The position numbers were made by a program, and so were the translations under genes. DNA of 64,000 nucleotides from Montifringilla adamsi (Eukaryota > Chordata > Aves > Passeriformes > Passeridae), in the NCBI GenBank assembly GCA_017590115.1, contig JAGGNK010008337.1, positions 4,145,609-4,209,608 on the forward strand. The letters run 5' to 3'. Positions 26,201 to 34,760 of this stretch are shown piece after piece (the stretch's first letter is position 1; each line of letters begins with the position of its first letter). A model generated the notes under the pieces. That model was not told where the DNA came from and made no database searches. It was given only the letters and a program-made list of their open reading frames with translations.

Positions 26201-28217
26201 ACAGTATAGCTAGAGGAAAAATAATTAAAATTGAAAATATATATTGAAAACAACAAGTGTCACATTCTGTTTTGTACAGATGCATTTATTCTGCCAGCAG
26301 TTTTGTGGCAGTCACAGAACCACTGTGTGGGCTGAACTTTTAATTCCTTAGTGCTTAATTAGGGAGGGGTAGTGAATCCACAGCTCCCCAAGGAAGAGCA
26401 GCAGCTATCCCATGTGGGAGTCTGGAAGGGCTCTGTTTTATAAGGGATGGGAAGCCCTGCAGGTCAGGAGCAAGGGGAGGATATTGAATGTGTGTGGAGA
26501 ATAAAATGACTGTTCGAGGATGTGACACAGTCCTTCCCCAGGTCTGTAGCACTCATTGTTACCAGGCTGATAAATCTCTCACTTCTCCCAGTACTGGGCA
26601 GTCAGTTATTGCTGTGTTCCCTCTGGAACTATCTCAGCAGCAAAAGAATGAGGAATCTGAGCTATATAATCTCAATTTCACACGTTTACTCTCACAGAGC
26701 AAGACCAGTGTTCTGGTCTTGGGTTATGCCGTTTGACTTCACTCCAGTTCGTCTGTAGTTGTGTTGGGATTAGGTTGAAGAGCACCAGTATCCCAAGTGA
26801 TGTGTGCACAAGGCATTTTGCAAGTTGTTTAAAGAATTACAATCCCAGCTCTGAGAGCCCTTAATACAAACTGATCCTGTGCTGCCAGGGTCTGGCTTTT
26901 CTTCCCTGTGCCCTGCAGAGACGCTGGTCAGAACAAGGTGCGTAGCTGCTTTAGGTCAGCTCTGGCTGCAGAAGCCTTGGGTGTGGTGTTGCCTCCTCCT
27001 CTTGCTTAGGTTCTTAGATAGTGGCACCTACAAAACTTCCAGTATTGTCCTCAGCTTTCCTCTTAATCCCCAAGGGCTTTGGAATTGGCAAGCATGAGTG
27101 TCCTGGAGTACTAGTGTCTCCAGTCTGCTGGAGTTGGACACTAACCATGTCCAGCTCAAGCCACTCTGCTCTGATTTATAAACTTGCAAGGAATTGCATT
27201 TCAGTTCTGAGGATAATAACTTGTTTTGTTCCACTGAGTTCAGCAGCAGCAGAATGTTCTGCAAGAGAGCGTTTAATGGCTCTGAATAATGTCTTAGCTA
27301 CATTTGTTAGTTACATATGAAAAAAAGAAAATGTTGTCATGGACAGAAGGATCTTTTTTTCTTCACTTCTTTAACAAGAAGTTCGTGGATGTCTATCTGT
27401 GTTCAAATAGTGGAAGTCTCCACGGAATTCTTTCCATTCCCAATCCCTGCTGCTCCTCAGCCACATGTGCATGGCAGGCTGTGAAACACATGGAACCCTT
27501 GCTCATTCCTTGGTTCCTGCTGCCTTGGGCCGTGCTAAGTTAGGACTGCATGACACTGATAAACACTAAATATGTGGCTGCTGCCCAGAGAGGTTTTGTT
27601 GTTCAGGCTCAGCTGTTTGCTCACGGTTGAGGTTTGCCTGGCTCAGGGTTTGCTTGATGCTTTGCTTTCAGTGACTGGTGAATTCAGATGCCGCATTTTG
27701 CATGTTTGAGCTGTTGCATGCAAAGACAGTTCTGTGGTTTGTGGAACTGAATGTGAACGTTTCTGTCGGTGTGCAGCAGGTCCAAGTACAGTGAAAGAAG
27801 TTCTTTGCTAGGGTCAGTCAGTTGTTGAGTGCACCTCGTTATTGCCTTCTCTTTCCATTCATGCAGAAATGGAGGGTTGGTGTAGCTAAAGGTGACATGT
27901 GTCTGACTGTGGCTTTAGGAATAACACCTGGCTGTTGTAAATGCTGAGATGAATGTCAGTGAGTGTAGCTGAGCAGGCACTTGCAGTGAGTTTCTTCTGT
28001 CCCTCTCCTCTGTCCTTTCCTCCTAAAAACAACCAGAAAGTGTTTATGTATCCTTTTGCTCTCCTGATGAGTAGAATGTGTTTTAATGCATGAGGGGTTT
28101 TTTTCATGTCCTGATAAACACAATGAATAACCTGAAATGCTTTTCTCTGCAGATGTGGAAGCTATCCCAGAAAGCAGAAATTCAAAAAGCAGGTCTAGGG
28201 AGCAACAAAGCTCCTAA
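1222..28217 (+). CDS. CCDC88A: CCDC88A (girdin/GIV), 3' part of gene, multi-exon
   Basis: Girdin is a cytoplasmic scaffold that links receptors, trimeric G proteins, Akt and actin; the gene starts upstream of the window. The exons from 1222 onward join in one frame and match the remembered human protein almost residue for residue through the coiled coil (exon 1222-2292 and the following exons to 13206). A basic phosphoinositide-binding segment follows (13402-13500, [17 protein letters not shown]), with the Akt-type site RERLKS conserved. The C-terminal region carries the G-alpha-activating (GBA) segment and two tyrosine sites (AEDLYFSS and CNPYATLPR). The girdin stop is at 28215-28217, after SRSREQQSS. 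About 1302 residues are in the window without the optional exon and 1330 with it. The GBA core phenylalanine is replaced, and an alternative Daple-like C-terminus exists. Large introns hold repeats but no other recognised gene. Confidence 0.95.
2745..2872 (+). CDS. CCDC88A: CCDC88A coiled-coil exon
   Basis: It encodes [18 protein letters not shown] through [10 protein letters not shown] and ends in AG of an Arg codon (phase 2) before GTGACA. It matches the human girdin rod closely. Confidence 0.97.
5718..5856 (+). CDS. CCDC88A: CCDC88A coiled-coil exon
   Basis: It follows acceptor CCAGTAG and encodes [18 protein letters not shown] through LRQELKT, ending in phase 0 at GTAAGG. The 2.8-kb intron before it shows no gene. 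Confidence 0.97.
6436..6612 (+). CDS. CCDC88A: CCDC88A coiled-coil exon
   Basis: A 59-codon phase-0 exon, [16 protein letters not shown] to [11 protein letters not shown] short Pro/Ser/Gly linker ([14 protein letters not shown]) interrupts the heptads, as in human girdin, but is a few residues longer than I remember for human. Confidence 0.96.
7114..7275 (+). CDS. CCDC88A: CCDC88A coiled-coil exon
   Basis: A 54-codon phase-0 exon, [19 protein letters not shown] to LQTQNAKLQ, with acceptor CCCCCAG and donor GTAATG. It is essentially identical to human girdin. Confidence 0.97.
7276..10004 (+). other. CCDC88A intron with LTR-like repeat
   Basis: A 2.7-kb intron. The 3' part (about 9484-9905) is an LTR-like dispersed repeat listed separately. 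Open frames near 8575-9068 on both strands lack homology I recognise and look like chance. Confidence 0.7.
9484..9905 (+). mobile_element. Probable solo LTR of an endogenous retrovirus (ERVL-like)
   Basis: The segment starts TGTGGCATTC. It contains TATA-like runs, repeated AGTATAATAT motifs and an AATAAA-type signal near 9821-9830, then a tail ending in AAATACAATCC. It resembles a frequent passerine LTR by memory. The 5-mer TTGTC occurs directly before it (9479-9483) and directly after it (9906-9910), a candidate target-site duplication, although the 3' end is not the usual CA. No internal viral genes are present. The limits are approximate. Confidence 0.6.
10005..10282 (+). CDS. CCDC88A: CCDC88A coiled-coil exon, GC-rich
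   Basis: It encodes [19 protein letters not shown] to [12 protein letters not shown] and ends in phase 2 (AG of Arg) at GTAAGC. The protein is conserved, but third positions are strongly G/C, unlike the exon at 1222. Conserved residues with shifted codon bias suggest local GC-biased conversion. Confidence 0.97.
10440..10980 (-). mobile_element. Probable ERV LTR-like dispersed repeat
   Basis: This intronic segment lies between two girdin exons. Read on the minus strand it contains a segment (GACTGTCAGCCATTTTGTGCC) and later blocks that I associate with a common passerine LTR family. The AATAAA-type words at 10916 and 10934 lie on the plus strand. A 27-base T run (11000-11026) follows. Identity and limits rest on memory only. 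Confidence 0.45.
11000..11026. repeat. Poly-T tract, 27 bases
   Basis: An uninterrupted T run just upstream of the duplicated 3' splice site. It could be an old poly-A tail of a minus-strand insertion, or act as an extended pyrimidine tract. Confidence 0.9.
11044..11097 (+). repeat. 27-bp tandem duplication of a 3' splice site
   Basis: Copies 11044-11070 and 11071-11097 differ only at the last base (T or C). Each holds the pyrimidine tract, the CTTTGCAG acceptor and the first exon bases GTACAATCAATTG. Acceptors are at 11055-11056 and 11082-11083. Because the unit is 27 nt, use of the upstream acceptor would keep the frame and add 9 codons. Confidence 0.95.
11084..11227 (+). CDS. CCDC88A: CCDC88A coiled-coil exon
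   Basis: It completes Arg and continues [19 protein letters not shown] to KKLRDENE, ending in phase 2 at GTAAAG. The downstream acceptor is chosen because it gives the human-like junction [11 protein letters not shown]. The upstream acceptor, at 11056, is the duplicated alternative. Confidence 0.95.
11740..11926 (+). CDS. CCDC88A: CCDC88A coiled-coil exon
   Basis: It encodes [19 protein letters not shown] to STKLNNQCE, ending phase 0 at GTATGT. Strong match to girdin. Confidence 0.97.
12293..12438 (+). CDS. CCDC88A: CCDC88A coiled-coil exon
   Basis: It encodes [19 protein letters not shown] to [10 protein letters not shown] plus two bases of Ile, with the donor at GTGAGT. Practically identical to human girdin. 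Confidence 0.97.
13114..13206 (+). CDS. CCDC88A: CCDC88A end-of-coiled-coil exon
   Basis: It encodes [19 protein letters not shown] then [13 protein letters not shown], ending in phase 2. This is where the rod ends and the basic phosphoinositide-binding segment begins. Confidence 0.97.
13402..13616 (+). CDS. CCDC88A: CCDC88A basic/Akt-site exon
   Basis: It starts [20 protein letters not shown], the basic stretch that binds phosphatidylinositol-4-phosphate in girdin. [20 protein letters not shown] follows, retaining the RxRxxS Akt consensus (Ser1416 in human numbering, from memory). It ends GTKKSS plus one base (phase 1) at GTGAGT. Confidence 0.97.
13617..18357 (+). other. CCDC88A long intron
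   Basis: A 4.7-kb intron between the Akt-site exon and the optional exon. Open frames in it, such as near 15738-16148, have no match I recognise. No clear transposon is visible. Confidence 0.7.
18358..18441 (+). CDS. CCDC88A: CCDC88A optional 84-nt exon
   Basis: Acceptor ATAAAAG and donor GTAAGA flank 84 nt encoding [19 protein letters not shown] then KAFYRRSM and one base. Phase 1 in and out means it can be skipped without a frame change. Included, it gives RRSMS before MNDLVQ, as in the longer human girdin isoform that I remember. It adds a very basic patch next to the membrane-binding segment. Confidence 0.85.
18442..19461 (+). other. CCDC88A intron after optional exon
   Basis: A 1-kb intron with long T runs (about 18617-18638 and 18868-18878) and a GC-richer 3' part. 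No gene seen. Confidence 0.7.
19462..19665 (+). CDS. CCDC88A: CCDC88A C-terminal exon
   Basis: It encodes [19 protein letters not shown], then [18 protein letters not shown] and [10 protein letters not shown], and ends in one base (phase 1) at GTATAG. It closely matches human girdin. Confidence 0.97.
19955..20026 (+). CDS. CCDC88A: CCDC88A C-terminal exon
   Basis: A 72-nt exon, [18 protein letters not shown] then TGSRVH, phase 1 to phase 1. It matches human girdin with conservative changes. Confidence 0.97.
21001..21081 (+). CDS. CCDC88A: CCDC88A C-terminal exon
   Basis: An 81-nt exon, [18 protein letters not shown] then NNASLHEVK, phase 1 to phase 1. It is Ser/Thr/Asn-rich and conserved. 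Confidence 0.97.
21082..22462 (+). other. CCDC88A intron
   Basis: A 1.4-kb AT-rich intron with no recognised element. Confidence 0.7.
22463..22725 (+). CDS. CCDC88A: CCDC88A Ser-rich C-terminal exon
   Basis: It encodes [19 protein letters not shown], then a serine run from AGC repeats, then [18 protein letters not shown] and NSSE. It ends phase 0 at GTCAGT. The [13 protein letters not shown] block is shared by girdin and Daple. Confidence 0.96.
22726..23919 (+). other. CCDC88A intron before the GBA exon
   Basis: A 1.2-kb intron. No coding or repeat signal I can support. Confidence 0.7.
23920..24403 (+). CDS. CCDC88A: CCDC88A GBA-motif exon (spliced form)
   Basis: It encodes [20 protein letters not shown] then [11 protein letters not shown], the segment aligned to the G-alpha-binding-and-activating (GBA) motif. 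[18 protein letters not shown] and [16 protein letters not shown] follow. Two tyrosines that are phosphorylated in human girdin have counterparts here (EDLYFSS and NPYATL). The human motif reads S-S-D-F-L-G; here it is S-A-E-L-A-G. The exon ends in phase 1 at the strong donor GTGAGT (24404), and joining to 28153 gives [14 protein letters not shown] as expected for girdin. Confidence 0.95.
24404..24933 (+). CDS. CCDC88A: CCDC88A alternative C-terminal extension ending in a PDZ ligand
   Basis: If the donor at 24404 is not used, the frame stays open for 176 more codons to TGA at 24931-24933 and ends [11 protein letters not shown]. The paralogue Daple (CCDC88C) ends, as I remember it, QTVWYEYGCV, whose Gly-Cys-Val binds the Dishevelled PDZ domain. 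The segment [12 protein letters not shown] also recalls Daple. A possible 111-nt intron, 24404-24514 (acceptor CACGTAG), is a multiple of three, so the frame holds with or without it. The human girdin that I know ends EQQSS, encoded here at 28153. This looks like an alternative terminal exon. Confidence 0.8.
24934..28152 (+). other. CCDC88A last intron, or 3'UTR of the extended isoform
   Basis: A 3.2-kb stretch between the extended exon and the girdin terminal exon. No other coding signal. It serves as intron or as 3'UTR depending on isoform. Confidence 0.7.
24948..25909 (+). terminator. Candidate poly(A) signals for the extended CCDC88A isoform
   Basis: ATTAAA lies at 24948-24953, only 14 nt after the TGA. 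Canonical AATAAA words lie at 25568, 25783 and 25904. These could end a transcript using the PDZ-ligand terminus. Which one works cannot be told from sequence. Confidence 0.4.
28153..28217 (+). CDS. CCDC88A: CCDC88A terminal exon (girdin-type C-terminus)
   Basis: Acceptor CTCTGCAG precedes AT of an Asn codon, then [20 protein letters not shown] and TAA at 28215-28217. The final residues match the human girdin end exactly (SRSREQQSS). This fixes the gene's standard stop. Confidence 0.96.
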
Positions 28218-31200
28218 TTCTATTACCCACTACCTGAGCTGTGGGCCAAGTGGTGAGTTTCCTGCCCAACCTGTAAATGAGATGAATTTCATTTACAACA
28301 GACTAACAGCATTCCATCTCAGCCCCAGAGCACATTGCATTAACCAGATGTAAATCCTGCTTGCTTACCTGGCTTCTCTCGCGCTCGCTCGTTAGGCCGG
28401 GGCCGGTGGCTCTCCAGAGCTTCTTCCAGAGGCAGGGAACCTCATCCTGCTCAGCCTTTTGCCTGTAAAAATGACATTTATTTTTATTTTTCCAATCTCC
28501 TGAAGAAGAAAGTTCAAAGAAATCCCATTAAGAAATAATACTGTAGTCAGTTTTTAGACAGGGACAGGTAAATCTGAAAGAACAGTTGAACAAAACTCAG
28601 AGTATTCAGTACTCCACGGAATCTGTCTTTTTATAAAGCTTGTTTTTGGTGTTCTGTCCTCTTCTTGACTTCCCTGAGCCCCTTTGGTGCATGCTGTTAG
28701 TGCTGTTAGTGACTGAACTCTGTGTGTTGTGCCTCTACACTTGAAGCTTTTTCTTACACTCTTTTCTCTTTCTGCCTTTCGACTGAACACAGAGAGAAAA
28801 GTGTCCTTCAGTATCTCAGTGTGAAGCCTTTATATCTGAAGTAACAAGACAGCGACTGTAGGAATCATTAATAAAAATTAAGGGAATTTTTTACATTCTT
28901 CGTGACTAGAGCAGGCAAGAAATAAAAACCTACCTACCTACCTTCCTTCCTTGAATCAAGGAGCTCTACTGGAGTCTACTGCCGAAAATGTGTAGATGGT
29001 CTTAGGAATTATTGCACATTGCACTGTTAAGATCTACTGAATAAAGGACAGTTCTCATCTCCCTAAGGACCAAGGATTTTAAGGTCTCAAGAATTACTCC
29101 AGGGAAAAAAAACAAAAAACAAACAAACAAAACAAAGCTTATTTCATCTTCTGTTTTTGAAATTAGCCACTGATTTGCTTAAGCTTCTGCTAATAATTAG
29201 CCAAAAACCCCCAAAACTAGCAGTTTCTATTTACGTCTGTAAATCTAAAGGAAATGCTGTAGAATTTGGTTGAAATGGACTGTATGTACAGATACAAAAA
29301 CCTCACAGCTATTGGCACTTCACTGCCTTATTTGGTTAGCATAATCTGCATGAAATTGCTCTTAAGAAAGTTTATGCTGATTTTTGTTGCATACTGCAAG
29401 AGAAAAATTTGTTTACATCCATGGAAAAGCTTGGTAACTAACAGAAGTGGGAGTCATGGGATAATGGTGTTATAGAGACATTGTTTGTCCTTTGTGTTTT
29501 TCACATTCCCGAGTTACTCTGCATATGTATGTTCAGATGTTTCTGACAGGAAATTGTCAGGTATGGTTTTTCTACAACTTTTATTTTAATATAAGGCTGT
29601 TTTCCACAAATGCCATTTCCAGGATAAGACTGTCTTACAATATTTGTGTATTGACTAATTTTTTTATTTTTACTGTTTGTCTTTTGACATGAGCTGATTG
29701 TGGCTTAGGAGGTTTCTTGATGGCAAAAAGAAATGTAAATAATATCATATGCATTTTACAATCAGTTCCCTCTAAGGTTATCTTTTACTAGATACATTTT
29801 GTTCATTATTGATTTATATTAAAGTCAACAAACATTATTGGTACATTTGGTGGTCGCATATATTTGTCTGGAAAGATTTGCAGCAAGCTCAGAGGAAGTT
29901 GATGGGAACTGAGACCCAAAACGAGTTGTTCTATTTTATTAAAGCCAGTAAGCACATTCCTGTTCCTCATGTAAAGGGCTGAGTTCCCTGTGTCACCTCC
30001 GAGTGTCCAACAGGCAGGTTCATAATGTCATCTGCAGCTTCCTCAGAAGGTGAGCCCCACTGCTGAAGGCAGTTCAACAGATTCAAAAGCTTGAAATCTT
30101 CTCAAAAAGGGGAAAAATGAGGCATGCACAATAAGCTTTAGAAGGGGGAATTTTCTGTTTGTTTTCTTTAAAATGAGTTTTTTCTGAAATGTTTTTTGTG
30201 ATAAAATGGGCTAAAAGATCTGTACTAAGGGCATAGCGGGTATGACAGACAATTCAAAGGCCATAAAGAACAGGAAAATATCTCTTAACTGTGAATGACA
30301 GCAGGTTCAGGCTCATTTCAGGACCTGGCTGCTCCTCACTCTCTGCTGACAGGGGACTGATGCAGCTCAAACCCCCCAACCAGAACCATTTGTCACGTTA
30401 CTGTTACAGAAAAATGCACAGCTTGAACCAGGAGATTGAAACTGCAGTGCCAAACCCTGCCAGGATCCCAGCTGGGTGCCTGTGTCTGGGGACACTCCCT
30501 GTCACTGCCATGACTCTGGCACACACTGCTGTGTGTGGAGCACTGCTGGGCACGTGGAAGTGCCCTCAGCACAGCTGGATGTGTCCTTTCCATCACACAG
30601 GGATCCCCTCCCGCTCCACTGACCGGCTCAGCTCTTCTCACGCTGCCTGCTTTGCTTTGCAGAGAGGTTCCCTGGCACTCGAGCAGTCAGGTGGCTCTCT
30701 GTGCTCTGCCAATTCCCCTTTCCTTCTTCCTTTCTTAACCTTCCCAGTCTGTGCCCTTAAAGGGAAATAAAAAACCAAATTTAACCTGGGAGCAGCTTCT
30801 CAGTTCCTGCTCCTCCGAGTGCCAGGGATGCACATGGCAGCTTTGTACCCCAGGAATCCCAAACCCAGCACTGCCAGTTCCAGGTTACAAAGGAGGTTCT
30901 CGTGCCATACAGTGTGTATGTTCTATTTGCTTTTCTGATAGTCTCTGAGGATTTAGTAACATTCCCACCACCTATTATTATTATTATTATTTCTAAATTT
31001 TGTCCAGGACATGATGCAGCCTAACAAAGGAGCTCATGTGTGTTTTTTAGGGGTAGCTGATGATGTGTATGTAAATAATGCTTTGATATTAATAAAACTG
31101 CCTTAAAGGAATGTACCGAGGTGTGAAACAGAACTAAAAAAGCTCTTATTTAAAACTGTAATTTCCTTTACATATTGATTTTTTTAATGTTTGCCATTGT

Positions 31201-32947
31201 ATACATTTATTAATGATGTTATTAAAATGCCAAACCAAATAATTTTTATTCTTATTTTGTGTGTGTATATTTATACACACTTCTTTTTCTGGAAACTGAT
31301 GTTACTGGAAGGGTATTGGTGTCGTGGTGATGTGTGCAGTGAGTATTTCTTCTGGAAGGAAACTGATAAAACTGTAGCAGAATTTTTCTGGACCATGTGT
31401 AGTTTGTTCTGTGTGATTTGTGTTAGAGCTGGGTAGCTTTTAATTGTACACTATTTTGATACTATTATTTAAAAAATATTAAAAAAGAGACTGATTTCCT
31501 AAGTAAATACAAAAAAGAAATCATTCTAGATTTGCCAGATGTAGTATTTGAAGCCTGGTACTTATTTTTGCTGAGACGAGTCTCAGGATCCCTTCTGAGG
31601 ATGAAGTTAAGTCACACTTTAGGCAGTGCAGATTCCAGGATTGTGCACGTCCTTCAAAAAAATTGTCACATTTAAAACATTCCAGATTTTAAAACTTCGG
31701 CAAGTCAAATCTAATACTCCTTTTTTTTTTTTTTTTTTTTGAAGTGATAAGGGATTTTGGGGTACCACAATAAAAAAGATTTAAGGGGTAGGAAGAGTGA
31801 ATGGCAGAGAGAGAGCAAGGTAAATACTACTTTTAAAGACACATCCTAATGTATCATTGTGGAGCCAATTTAGTGGTGCATTTGTCAATCCAGAGCTCAT
31901 TCATCAACCCAGTATTCCTAAATACCACATGTTCCCTTCAGTCTATAAAATCACATGTATCTGGATGTCTCTCTAGTACTCTTCCTACAGCTGCAGCATT
32001 TTTTGGTCACTTCTTCCCCACTGGACATGACTGCCAGGATAGATGGGGTTGGTTTGTGTCAGAGGTGGAGAACCGACACTGCTGGGTGGTGAAGGGTTCT
32101 GTCACGAAGAGCTCTGAGAACAGATGCCAGATCCTTCCAGAAGGAGGAAAAGTGGTAAGGCTGTGAGTGAAGGAACTTGCCTTACTGTAGATGATGATTT
32201 TTCCTCCTCAGTTAATAGCAGTTGTTCATTCACCCAAGATCACAAATGCTTTTACTTGTTTTTAATTCATGCTCCTGTAGTTTTGGTTTCAGTTCATCCC
32301 AGCCTGTGCTGATGCTCTTGCCCTGGAGGCATTGTTTGTACTGACATTTTCCTTGGGCTGCATCCAAAAGCCTTCACCCCCATCCCCTTCAGATTCCATC
32401 CCTCACTCACTGCTCCCCTGGCTTTGGGTTTTGGGGGGTGCTCATTGCCAGGGGATGTTTACTGGACTTGAGGGAGTTTCTGCTGCTTCTGTCTTCAGCA
32501 CACCGTGATTGAACAATGACAATCAAATGCATTTCCTGTAGTGTAGGTGAGGGTTTTTTTTAGGTAAAAAGAATAAAAAGAAAGCAATGTGTAGTGGGGC
32601 ATAAGTGGGTGCAGGGACAGTCACTCTGTCCTGGGGGTACTGACAGGTGTCCTACAAATTCCTAGTGGAATTTGTTCTTTCCTAGTGATGGCAAGTTTAA
32701 ACCTTCAAGGCCAGTCCCATGCCTGGGAAATTCTAGTTTTATCCATTTACTGATAAAGACTATAATAGTATTTAAATAATGCCTTTTCTACTTACTAGCT
32801 ACTAAGTGGTAGATTGCAAAATGTCTTTTTAAGAACATTGTTAACCTTCTAATAACTGAAAGGCAGTATTTTTTCTCACCAGATTGTATGATACAAACTT
32901 ACATAACTGATACAAATGAAAAAGGAGCAAGCCATTTTTTTTCAAGT
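28218..32947 (+). other. CCDC88A 3'UTR and intergenic sequence
   Basis: AATAAA words at 28870-28875, 28921-28926, 29040-29045 and 31091-31096 are candidate cleavage signals, so the 3'UTR could run up to about 2.9 kb. Short simple repeats include CCTA/CCTT units at 28929-28952 and ATT units at 30973-30991. The open frame at 30291-30770 has no homology I recognise. PRORSD1 converges from the other side. Confidence 0.6.
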
Positions 32948-32953
32948 TTTATT
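32948..32953 (-). terminator. PRORSD1 poly(A) signal
   Basis: AATAAA on the minus strand, about 70 nt after the PRORSD1 stop. It is the nearest canonical signal. Confidence 0.75.
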
Positions 32954-33022
32954 TGTAATGAGATTTTTCACCAGTTTTGCTCTACAAAAATCTACGAGTA
33001 GCAGTAGAAAAATGAACTTCCT

Positions 33023-33460
33023 TTACTTAATGTCTTCATCGAAGTGTACGATGATGGGATCGTGGCCTGTTGATCTCACAAACTTCAGGAAGTCGTCGGG
33101 GCTTAAGCCCATGGTTGCAGAATTTGTCATTGGATGAAAATACACCTTTTCATGGCCTCCTTCGAGCAAGGCAGCGTCCAGCACCAGCCTCACATCTCCC
33201 TGGTCACAGAAGAGGGCGAGCGGCGTGGCACAGCCCTGACCCACTCTGAGCTTCTCCAGCATGGCGTTCTCGTCAGCAAATCTTAGGTTTCCACTTCCAA
33301 CGCCCAGTTTTTTACCAAGTTCGTTCAGATTGACCTGCCTGTTGTGCAGGACGGTCACCAGCCAGAACCCTTTCTTCTTTTTGTCTTTAAGAAACAGGTT
33401 TTTACTGTGACCTCCTTTCATGTGTTGGACGTGGGGCATCATTTCCTCAACAGTGAACAC
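33023..33460 (-). CDS. PRORSD1: PRORSD1 exon 2
   Basis: Acceptor TTTTCCAG precedes VFTVEEMMPHVQHMKGGHSK. The frame is open for 145 codons to TAA at 33023-33025. It contains the whole predicted editing domain. Confidence 0.93.
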   Translation of the reverse strand: MFTVEEMMPHVQHMKGGHSKNLFLKDKKKKGFWLVTVLHNRQVNLNELGKKLGVGSGNLRFADENAMLEKLRVGQGCATPLALFCDQGDVRLVLDAALLEGGHEKVYFHPMTNSATMGLSPDDFLKFVRSTGHDPIIVHFDEDIK

Positions 33461-34102
33461 CTGGAAAACAGCACCAGTGCGGTGTCAGACTCTATATCCC
33501 ATTAGACTCCCAGTCGTGTGCTGGCACATATCTTTTGTTAAGTATTTAGAAAATGCTGAATGTTCTACTCGGCCTAAAAGCTGTACCCTTTTATGAAGGA
33601 ATTTTAACAGAACACGAATAAAATGTGACGAACTGCTCCGGCACACTTTCAGAATCGTTTCTGTCTCGTGTGTGCAGCAATGCCTCGCTTTAAAGGCAGC
33701 GCTGGGAGCGCTCCCGTTTGCGGCTCCACACACTTGGAATGACGTGGCTTGTACTGGGAGCGAGCAGAAGTTTGGAAAGCATCTTGGATGCCGCCGACTT
33801 CAGGGCAAAGAAGTGGGCGAGCCGCTCCACGGGGGAAAGGGGGTGGATCTGGAGGCAGAGTCAAAGCGACCAAAAACGTCCCCAGCCATTCTGCCAGGCC
33901 CTGCGAGAGCTTCCACACTGACGCTTCTGCTAAAACTGCAGGACCTCCTCCCGCCCTGATCCCGCTGTGCCCCGCTGGCGAGGCAGGGCTCTACTGCCGG
34001 CTTTCCAGCGGGCTGCCGTACCTGCGGGTGCTCGGCGGTGACGGTGGCGATGCCCAGGTCCCGCAGCCGCCGCTCCAGCGCCTCCCGCAGCTCGGCCGCC
34101 AT
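33023..34102 (-). CDS. PRORSD1: PRORSD1, YbaK/ProX-type predicted trans-editing protein
   Basis: Two exons (34022-34102 and 33023-33460) give 172 aa: MAAELREALERRLRDLG..., ending VHFDEDIK. The protein is a single YbaK/aminoacyl-tRNA-synthetase-associated domain, related to bacterial ProX and to the INS editing domain of prolyl-tRNA synthetase. Family members hydrolyse mischarged tRNA (Ala-tRNA-Pro), and the same role is inferred here. Family-like segments are KNLFLKDKKKKGFWLVTV, GQGCATPLALFCD and HPMTNSATMGLSPDDFLKF. The length agrees with mouse (about 169 aa). In human the locus is annotated as a pseudogene, PRORSD1P; here the frame is intact. The gene converges with CCDC88A and has its promoter about 2.2 kb from MTIF2. 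Confidence 0.93.
33461..34021 (-). other. PRORSD1 intron
   Basis: A 561-bp intron, GTACGG to TTCCAG. Long open frames on both strands here reflect CpG richness near the promoter. Confidence 0.85.
34022..34102 (-). CDS. PRORSD1: PRORSD1 exon 1
   Basis: ATG at 34100-34102 in a GGCAGCGATGG context, then 27 codons ending AEHPQ. The donor is GTACGG, phase 0. Confidence 0.92.
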
Positions 34103-34200
34103 CGCTGCCCGCCCTGGCCCGACCCCGCTCCGGCCCGGCCCCGCTCCCGGCCCGGCCCCGCTCCGGGCCCGCCCACGGGCAGCGCCCTGCCGCCGGGAGC
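34103..34200 (-). promoter_or_regulatory. PRORSD1 CpG promoter
   Basis: A very GC-rich stretch directly upstream of the PRORSD1 ATG, with imperfect repeats of CCCGGCCCCGCTC (34113-34165). No TATA box seen. Typical of a CpG-island housekeeping promoter. Confidence 0.65.
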
Positions 34201-34369
34201 GGTGAATCCATTAAAATTGCACTCGGTTTTGCTAAGGAACACCCCCCGCTGCGGTTCAGACCGTGGGTATCGTATGTCCCCATCCCACCTGAGCCTCCCC
34301 TCCCGCGCAGAGCAATACATTCCGTGTTCCTGTGAGAAACGCCAGTCACTCGTTTTTCTTTAAAAATTT

Positions 34370-34760
34370 TAAAAGTTTAATCGTGATAAAATGGTTATAA
34401 AAATAGTAATATAATTAGAGGAATAAAAAAATGGATAGTTAGGATTAGGACAATAAGAGACAATAAAAAACAAAGAGTTACGGACAGTCCAGGGAATAAA
34501 AAAATGGATATTTAGGATTAGGACAATACGAGACAATAAAAAACAGAGTTACGGACAGTCCAGGTACCTCTTTCTGGGCAAAATAAGCCCGAAAAAAGGA
34601 CACCATTAACAGAGGATTAACCCTTAAAAGCAACAGCCTGTTTAATATCCATACACCTCATACATGATGCATAAATTCCGCTCAAACACAGGATTCTGTC
34701 TGGTCTTCTTCCTCTGAATCCTGACGGTGTCTTCAGGGCTGAGCGAGGCAGGAAGAAGTT
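34370..34760 (-). mobile_element. Probable ERV LTR-like repeat with internal duplication
   Basis: The block containing GAGTTACGGACAGTCCAGG, GGATTAACCC, TACATGATGCATAAATTCCG and CACAGGATTCTGTCTGG resembles a common passerine LTR by memory. It holds a tandem pair of about 72 bp. The limits are approximate and no internal genes are present. Confidence 0.55.
34420..34563. repeat. Tandem pair of ~72-bp units
   Basis: Units 34420-34492 and 34493-34563 both run from GGAATAAAAAAATGGATA to CGGACAGTCCAG. They differ by a few substitutions and a 2-nt length change. The pair lies inside the LTR-like repeat. Confidence 0.9.

Noticed and set aside
30291..30770. A 159-codon open frame downstream of CCDC88A
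   Set aside because: No match to a known protein, and located in likely 3'UTR or intergenic DNA.
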